This document shows positions 39,723-44,222 of a stretch of 44,222 nucleotides of DNA, in pieces. Each line of letters opens with the position of its first letter. Position 1 is the first letter of the stretch. Made by a program: the position numbers and the translations under genes. Under the pieces are notes generated by a model, which saw nothing but the letters and a program-made list of their open reading frames with translations, was not told where the DNA came from and searched no databases. This DNA is from Candidatus Omnitrophota bacterium. Lineage in GTDB: Bacteria; Omnitrophota; Gorgyraeia; Zapsychrales; Fredricksoniimonadaceae. Location of the stretch: the NCBI GenBank assembly GCA_013286575.1, contig JABDFL010000007.1, forward strand, positions 1-44,222. Direction: 5' to 3'.

Positions 39723-40949
39723 CGCGGCGATTTTCTGCACCACACAGGCACCGATACAATCCCCCTCAACATTAACTACCGTACGGACCGTGTCCAATGG
39801 CCGGTCAATGGCGATCAGGATGGCCACGGCCTGGGCAGGCAATCCGACGGATTGCAGGACCATGATCATGGTCACCATGCCGGCACTCGGTATGCCGGGC
39901 GCTCCGATGGATGCCATCATGGCCGTTAAAACGACAGTGGTTTGGGCAGGCAGGGAAAGATGGGCCCCGCATAGATTGGCCACGAATAAGGCAGCCATGG
40001 CCTCGTACATGGCAGTGCCATCCATATTAAGGGTCGCCCCCACCGGCAGCACAAAGCGGGCGATGGGGGCATCGACCTTCAGATTTTCCGTGATGCAGCG
40101 CAGGCTTACAGGCAAGGTGGCTGTTGAGGAGCTGGTGGAAAATGCGGTGATAAAGGCCTCTTTCATGGCAAGGAAAAATTTCCATGGTGAAATTCCGGTT
40201 ATCAGCCACAAAATAAGAGGCAGGGTGATAAGGCCGTGAAAAAGGGTGGACCCAACAACGACGAGAATATATTTACTTAAAACAAAAAGCAGCTGGGTGT
40301 TGGCCTGGGCCACCAGTTTGGTCAAAAGCCCCATGATGCCAAGAGGCGCCAGACGCATGATCCAGCGCACGATGGTCATGGTGATTTCAAAAAGCTCGTT
40401 GATCACTTTTAATACAGTTTGGCTTTTTTCACCTAAAATAATGATGGCGATCCCTAAGAATACGGCAAATACAACAACGCCAAGGATATTGTTCTGGCCC
40501 ATGGCAGCCACCGGATTCATGAATATAGCGTCAACAAAGCTGTGGGCAAAACCGTTGAGGGTCAGGGAATGGATTTGAAAGGAATCCATGTTTTCCTTGA
40601 ATAAATGGATGTCCAGCCCGACGCCGGGTTTTATAAAATTCATGGCTGTCAGGCCTGTGACGGCAGCTAAGGCAGTGGTGGTCAAAGAGTAGAAGATAAG
40701 GGTCGGCCATATCCGTTTGGCATGAGGGCTGTTTTTAAGATTGGCAATACCAGCGGTGATGGAAGTAAAGACCAGGGGGATGACGATCATTTTAAGCAAA
40801 TTGATGAAGATTTTGCCTAAAAGATCAAAGCCGGAAAGGAATGGTGCGCTGGTCTGCGGGGGTAAGGCGGTGTGGCCTAAAATGGCCCCCAAAGCCAGTC
40901 CCAGAAGGGCGCCTAAGAAAATTTGTGTATTCAGGGATATTTTCATCAT
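39705..40949 (-). CDS. Dicarboxylate/cation symporter (DAACS family)
   Basis: Sodium- or proton-coupled uptake of glutamate, aspartate or C4-dicarboxylates. From the chosen start it has 414 residues and about eight membrane segments, with HP1/HP2 features TAFSTSSSTATLPVS (serine-rich loop), GATLNMDGTAMYEAMAALFVA (the NMDGT motif), GAPGIPSAGMVT and IAIDRPLDTVRTVVNVEGD. The frame stays open upstream to 41039, but homologues begin close to MMKISLNTQIFLG; no ribosome site decides between ATGs at 40952, 40949 and 40946. It is convergent with gspE, overlapping by 18 bp. Confidence 0.92.
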   Translation of the reverse strand: MMKISLNTQIFLGALLGLALGAILGHTALPPQTSAPFLSGFDLLGKIFINLLKMIVIPLVFTSITAGIANLKNSPHAKRIWPTLIFYSLTTTALAAVTGLTAMNFIKPGVGLDIHLFKENMDSFQIHSLTLNGFAHSFVDAIFMNPVAAMGQNNILGVVVFAVFLGIAIIILGEKSQTVLKVINELFEITMTIVRWIMRLAPLGIMGLLTKLVAQANTQLLFVLSKYILVVVGSTLFHGLITLPLILWLITGISPWKFFLAMKEAFITAFSTSSSTATLPVSLRCITENLKVDAPIARFVLPVGATLNMDGTAMYEAMAALFVANLCGAHLSLPAQTTVVLTAMMASIGAPGIPSAGMVTMIMVLQSVGLPAQAVAILIAIDRPLDTVRTVVNVEGDCIGACVVQKIAASADFL

Positions 40950-41061
40950 CATTTTTACGGCCAAAGGATAATACACCATTTTCCATGCTTTTGTATATAG
41001 AAAATGCTTGCTAATCTTTTTTTTCTCGTCTAAAATCATCTTTCTTTAATTTGTCATTTTT

Positions 41062-41134
41062 GGCGGGGTAGCTCAGCTGATAGAGCATTCGGTTCATACC
41101 CGACAGGTCGGTGGTTTAAATCCACTCCCCGCCA
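41062..41134 (+). tRNA. tRNA with CAU anticodon (elongator Met, or Ile2), unusual A19/U56
   Basis: A 73-nt cloverleaf without encoded CCA. Acceptor GGCGGGG (41062-41068) pairs fully with CCCCGCC, discriminator A. The anticodon CAT is at 41095-41097. The G1-C72 pair rules out a normal bacterial initiator. The D-loop reads AGCTGATA (A at position 19 instead of G) and the T-loop TTTAAAT (T at position 56 instead of C), a matched double change in a normally invariant tertiary pair. Position 27-43 is a T-C mismatch. Confidence 0.9.
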
Positions 41135-41157
41135 CTTTCTTTTCCATTGAGATCTAT

Positions 41158-42822
41158 ATGCGCCTATTTTACCTCAAGCGAATTTCCATCCTTATTCTGA
41201 TCTGCGGCGCTTTGTTTTTATCGGGTAATAATTTATTCAGCCTCTCCGATCCGGATGAGGTTTTTTATTCCCTGACCGCCAAAGAAATGGTCGCCCACCA
41301 TGAATGGCTGACGCCTTTGATTTTCGGCCAGCCCCAATTCGAAAAACCCCCTTTGACCTATTGGCTTCTGGAAACAGCTTTTAAAACCTGGGGGGAAACT
41401 CCTTTCGCAGCGCGTTTTTTCCCGGCGGTATTTGCGGCGATTGGCGTTTTGGCGGTTTATTTCTTAGGCTTGATGGGATTTAAAGATGAGCGTAAGGCTT
41501 TTTTGTCCGCGGTGGTGCTGGCCACGTCCGCGTTTTATGCCGGCATGGGCAAGACGGTTTTTACGGACATGATTTTTACGGTCTTTATTTTATGCGCCAT
41601 AACCATGTTTGTGCTCGGGTTTACTGACCGGCGGCGCCTGGGGATCAGTTTTATCGGGTTTTATCTGTTTTGCGCCTTGGCCACCTTGACTAAGAGTCCT
41701 TTGGGTTTTGTCATCCCTCAGGCGGCTGTTGTTCTTTTCCTATTGTACCAGCGGCAAATTAATTTTTTAAAAAGCTGGTGGGTGCCGGCCGGGATTGTGG
41801 TGTATTTAGCAGTGGCTTTACCATGGTATGCTTATATCTACAATCAATATGGCCACGCTTTTATCAGCGAGTTTTTCTATAATGACCACTGGCGCAGGTT
41901 CCTGGAGGCAGAGCACCGGGGCAATGATCATTGGTATTTTTATCCGATGACCATGGTTGCCGGGCTTTTTCCCTGGAGTTTGTTTTTGCTTGCCGCCTGG
42001 GTGGATTTATTTAAGCGGCTTAAAAGCTCGGTCACTGCCGTAGATTATTTGAGCCTTAGCTGGATCATAATGGTATTGGCGGTCTTTCAAATGGCGCATT
42101 CCAAGCTGGCCAGCTATGTGCTGCCTTTATTTCCGGCGCTGGCTTTGATGACAGGTAATTTTTTGGGCAATGCTTTGTCCCAAATTCAGCATCGTCAGAA
42201 AATGCATTATTTATTGTGGCTAAGTTTTTCCTTATTGGCACTGCTGGGTATTGCTCCGATGGCGGCACACAAGGTTTTAGGGCATTATCTTTCTTCCCGA
42301 TTACCAATGTATTTTTTATCAGGCTCTTTGATTGCCTTAGCCGGAATAGGCATTACCCTGGCATTTAAAGAGCGCTTCCAGCTGGCTTTGTATGTGCTTG
42401 CCCTGAGCCTGTGCCCGGTATTTTTGACGGCCTTTATGATACGGACGGACATAGAAGGGTATGTGTCTTCCCATGAGGCGTCTGAATATATACCGCAGCG
42501 CTCATTGGGAGAGATGACGGTGCTGGTTTCGAAGGCAAATGCCCGCGGCATCTATTTTTATACGGGGCAGGATGTGGCTGTCGTTGATTATTCAGGCAAG
42601 CCGTTTTTTAGCCCGCATCCCATCCCTATTTTAGATACCACCGATAAAATTATGAAGGTCCTGGAAAGCCAGCGTTTGACCTTTGGTGTCATCCGTAAAA
42701 CAGCCTATCAGGACATCCTTAAAAATTGCGGCAGCCGTTATCATGTGGCGTTATTAAGGACCATAGGTTATGACTATGTGGTAAGGATTGAGGCTTTAAA
42801 CATCCGCGGTAAAAAAACATGA
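41158..42822 (+). CDS. ArnT-like membrane glycosyltransferase (GT83/PMT superfamily)
   Basis: Transfers a sugar from a polyprenyl-phosphate donor to lipid A or protein. The 554-residue protein has about twelve membrane segments. The first periplasmic loop contains the catalytic-type acidic motif LSDPDEVFYSLTAKEMVAHH, then FEKPPLTYWLLETAFKTWGE and ARFFPAVFAAIG, as in ArnT and related mannosyltransferases. The C-terminal 130 residues form a small soluble domain (GRGIYFYTG-like segment after ISKANA). No arn or lipid A genes are adjacent, so the acceptor is unknown. It overlaps the next gene by 4 bp. Confidence 0.88.
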   Translation: MRLFYLKRISILILICGALFLSGNNLFSLSDPDEVFYSLTAKEMVAHHEWLTPLIFGQPQFEKPPLTYWLLETAFKTWGETPFAARFFPAVFAAIGVLAVYFLGLMGFKDERKAFLSAVVLATSAFYAGMGKTVFTDMIFTVFILCAITMFVLGFTDRRRLGISFIGFYLFCALATLTKSPLGFVIPQAAVVLFLLYQRQINFLKSWWVPAGIVVYLAVALPWYAYIYNQYGHAFISEFFYNDHWRRFLEAEHRGNDHWYFYPMTMVAGLFPWSLFLLAAWVDLFKRLKSSVTAVDYLSLSWIIMVLAVFQMAHSKLASYVLPLFPALALMTGNFLGNALSQIQHRQKMHYLLWLSFSLLALLGIAPMAAHKVLGHYLSSRLPMYFLSGSLIALAGIGITLAFKERFQLALYVLALSLCPVFLTAFMIRTDIEGYVSSHEASEYIPQRSLGEMTVLVSKANARGIYFYTGQDVAVVDYSGKPFFSPHPIPILDTTDKIMKVLESQRLTFGVIRKTAYQDILKNCGSRYHVALLRTIGYDYVVRIEALNIRGKKT

Positions 42823-43346
42823 TTCTACGTATTTTATTATTGGTTTTCTTTTTTTCCGCTTCTGCCTGGGCCGATGATAACACGGACGATCTTTTTAATT
42901 ATTCCAAAAAACAGGATGAAGCCCTGGTTGTCAAGGTGATCGCCTCTGACCTGATTGTCCTGGAAGACGGCAGGCGCATTAAGCTTATCGGGGTGGAATC
43001 TTTGGGGCCGCCGCCTGTCCAAATCGTCAAGTATGATGACAAGGGCCGTGTGATCGAACAGCCGGTGGAGCCTACCATCCCTTTGGAAGAACAGGCCCTG
43101 ACCTATGCGCAGGAATTGTTGGAAAATAAGAAAGTAAAATTGGAATATGATGAGGATGCGACTGATCCCAACGGGCGTCTTTACGCGTATGTTTATTTGC
43201 CTGACGGGCGCATGGCCAATGCGGAGCTTTTGCGCATGGGTTTTGTGAAATTAAGGATCATTTTGCCCAATGTTAAATATCAGGATAAATTGAGCGAAGC
43301 CTACCAGGAAGCTAAAAAAGAAAAGCGCGGTTTGGAAGGCGAGTAG
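42819..43346 (+). CDS. Secreted thermonuclease (SNase) homologue
   Basis: Probably a periplasmic Ca-dependent nuclease. The 175-residue protein has a signal peptide (ILRILLLVFFFSASAWAD) and an SNase OB-fold: VVKVIASDLIVLEDGRRIKLIGVES, the EEQALTYAQELLENKKVKLEYD segment (equivalent of the catalytic Glu region) and DPNGRLYAYVYLPDGRMANAELLRMGFVKL (catalytic Arg in GRLYAYV). An insert, VQIVKYDDKGRVIEQPVEPTI, follows the first sheet. The start overlaps the ArnT-like stop (ATGA). Whether all catalytic residues are kept needs an alignment. Confidence 0.87.
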   Translation: MILRILLLVFFFSASAWADDNTDDLFNYSKKQDEALVVKVIASDLIVLEDGRRIKLIGVESLGPPPVQIVKYDDKGRVIEQPVEPTIPLEEQALTYAQELLENKKVKLEYDEDATDPNGRLYAYVYLPDGRMANAELLRMGFVKLRIILPNVKYQDKLSEAYQEAKKEKRGLEGE

Positions 43347-43353
43347 ACCTGCC

Positions 43354-44222
43354 ATGACATTCGAACAAGGTATCCTTCAATTCATCAAAAAAAATAAATT
43401 GATGGCCCCCCGGGGGTTGGTTGTCATCGGTGTGTCAGGGGGCGCTGATTCCATGGCGCTGTTGCTGGTTTTGGCAGGGCTGCGCCATGATTTGGGCGTA
43501 CAGCTGCACGCGGCGCATTTTAACCATCGGTTCCGCCCTGAAGCTTTGCGCGATGAGCGCTTTGTTGCCGGCTGGTGCAGGCGGTTAAATATTCCTTTGA
43601 CTGTCGGCAAGAGGGCCGGTCCAAAAATCAAGCATCTTTCCGAGGATGATGCCCGGCAGATGAGGTTTGAATTTTTTATCAAGACAGCCCGTTGCCTTAA
43701 AGCCCGGGCAGTGGCCCTGGCGCATACCCGCAATGACCTGGCTGAGACCGTGCTGATGCGCCTGATGCGCGGCAGCGGCCTTTACGGCTTAAGGGCGATT
43801 TTGCCGCGGCGTTCCATGGAAGGGGTCTTGTTTGTACGCCCCTTGTTGGGGGTCAATCGCCCGGATGTTGAAGATTATTTGAAAATTCGAAAAGTCCCTT
43901 TTTGTTCGGACGCCACCAACCGCTTGAGCAAGTACGAGCGCAATAAAGTAAGGCTTCATCTTTTGCCTTTACTTGCCAAAGAATACAACCCTAACATTAC
44001 AGGCGTCTTGTCGGATTTGGCCGCGACAGCGGGGGAAGATTATGAATTCCTTGCCATGCATGCGCGCAGGCAGTTTGACAAATTTTGTACTGTTTCCGGC
44101 AAAAAAATTAAATTGGATTTAAAGGGCATCAGGCGCCAGCATCCGGCCATTTTGCGTTTGGTGTTCCGGCAAATGGCGGAAAGCCTGACTAAGGAACCGG
44201 CAGTACTTACTTTCGAGCATAT
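43354..44222 (+). CDS. tilS: tRNA(Ile)-lysidine synthase, N-terminal part (3' end outside window)
   Basis: Adds lysine to C34 of tRNA-Ile(CAU), switching its identity from Met to Ile. The 289 codons visible contain the PP-loop VIGVSGGADSMALL (about residues 24-37), HAAHFNHRFRPEALRDERFVAGWC, ARQMRFEFF, ALAHTRNDLAETVLMRLMRGSGLYGL and the NRLSKYERNKVR motif, all typical of TilS. The frame is open at the window end. It starts 7 bp after the SNase stop with no strong ribosome site. FtsH often follows tilS, but that lies beyond the window. Confidence 0.94.
   Translation, partial: MTFEQGILQFIKKNKLMAPRGLVVIGVSGGADSMALLLVLAGLRHDLGVQLHAAHFNHRFRPEALRDERFVAGWCRRLNIPLTVGKRAGPKIKHLSEDDARQMRFEFFIKTARCLKARAVALAHTRNDLAETVLMRLMRGSGLYGLRAILPRRSMEGVLFVRPLLGVNRPDVEDYLKIRKVPFCSDATNRLSKYERNKVRLHLLPLLAKEYNPNITGVLSDLAATAGEDYEFLAMHARRQFDKFCTVSGKKIKLDLKGIRRQHPAILRLVFRQMAESLTKEPAVLTFEH

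Noticed and set aside
39790-40239. 149-codon plus-strand open frame opposite the symporter
   Set aside because: The symporter on the minus strand has full family motifs; the plus frame is Met/Arg-rich antisense.

Overview
The window is bacterial chromosome, most likely from an uncultivated Gram-negative lineage. Candidate phylum Omnitrophota or a PVC relative is my best inference. It rests on the tightly packed operons with ATGA overlaps, a fused SecDF, a reduced Mfd, bactofilin genes, and a secreted protein whose mature N-terminus has a TTYYPSPSGNYN motif. Taxonomy cannot be proven without a search. Flanking DNA has moderate GC; the stretch from about 26.7 to 37.7 kb is clearly more AT-rich.

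Layout. (1) 1-8.1 kb: the 3' part of alaS, then hisD-hisB-hisH-hisA-hisF-hisI and trpE, a co-oriented amino-acid operon with structured leaders before hisB and trpE. (2) 8.2-22.4 kb: housekeeping genes rpsP, yajC, secDF, a shortened mfd, a SurA/PpiC chaperone, pdxA, rsmA, ybgC, gatCAB, a CtpA-type protease, a YibQ-type deacetylase and tsaD. Copies of one palindromic repeat are scattered here, and one lies in frame inside pdxA. (3) 22.4-25.8 kb: a three-gene operon (bactofilin-HTH, HTH-TM, and an integrase core-binding domain without a catalytic domain), then a secreted protein with an S74 self-cleaving chaperone domain and a small secreted partner. (4) 25.8-26.5 kb: a MntA-HepT toxin-antitoxin pair.

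(5) 26,638-37,762: an integrative element of about 11.1 kb inserted in the 3' end of a tRNA-Ser(UGA) gene. An 18-bp direct repeat bounds it, a tyrosine integrase lies at the left end and an excisionase-like HTH gene at the right end. Its cargo is a DUF4160-type gene with a pseudo-receiver/HTH partner, a small membrane protein, and a probable multi-gene defence cluster. That cluster holds a KAP-type P-loop ATPase, a membrane-anchored amidotransferase-fold-like protein, a small helical protein, an HsdR-N-like PD-(D/E)xK nuclease, an FRG-domain protein, a beta-rich small protein and a coiled-coil membrane protein. Right of the cargo lie a large three-way-junction inverted repeat and a 270-nt tract with no cytosine at all on the plus strand.

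(6) 37.8-44.2 kb: core genome again, with a secreted phospholipase D-like nuclease, a GspE/PilB ATPase, a convergent dicarboxylate symporter, an elongator-type tRNA-CAU with an unusual A19/U56 pair, an ArnT-like glycosyltransferase, a thermonuclease homologue and the 5' part of tilS. Several genes (gatC, the S74 protein, gspE, mntA) have a -10 box ending 6 to 7 nt before the start codon and no Shine-Dalgarno sequence, which suggests leaderless transcripts. All functions are read from motifs by eye; no database search was run.
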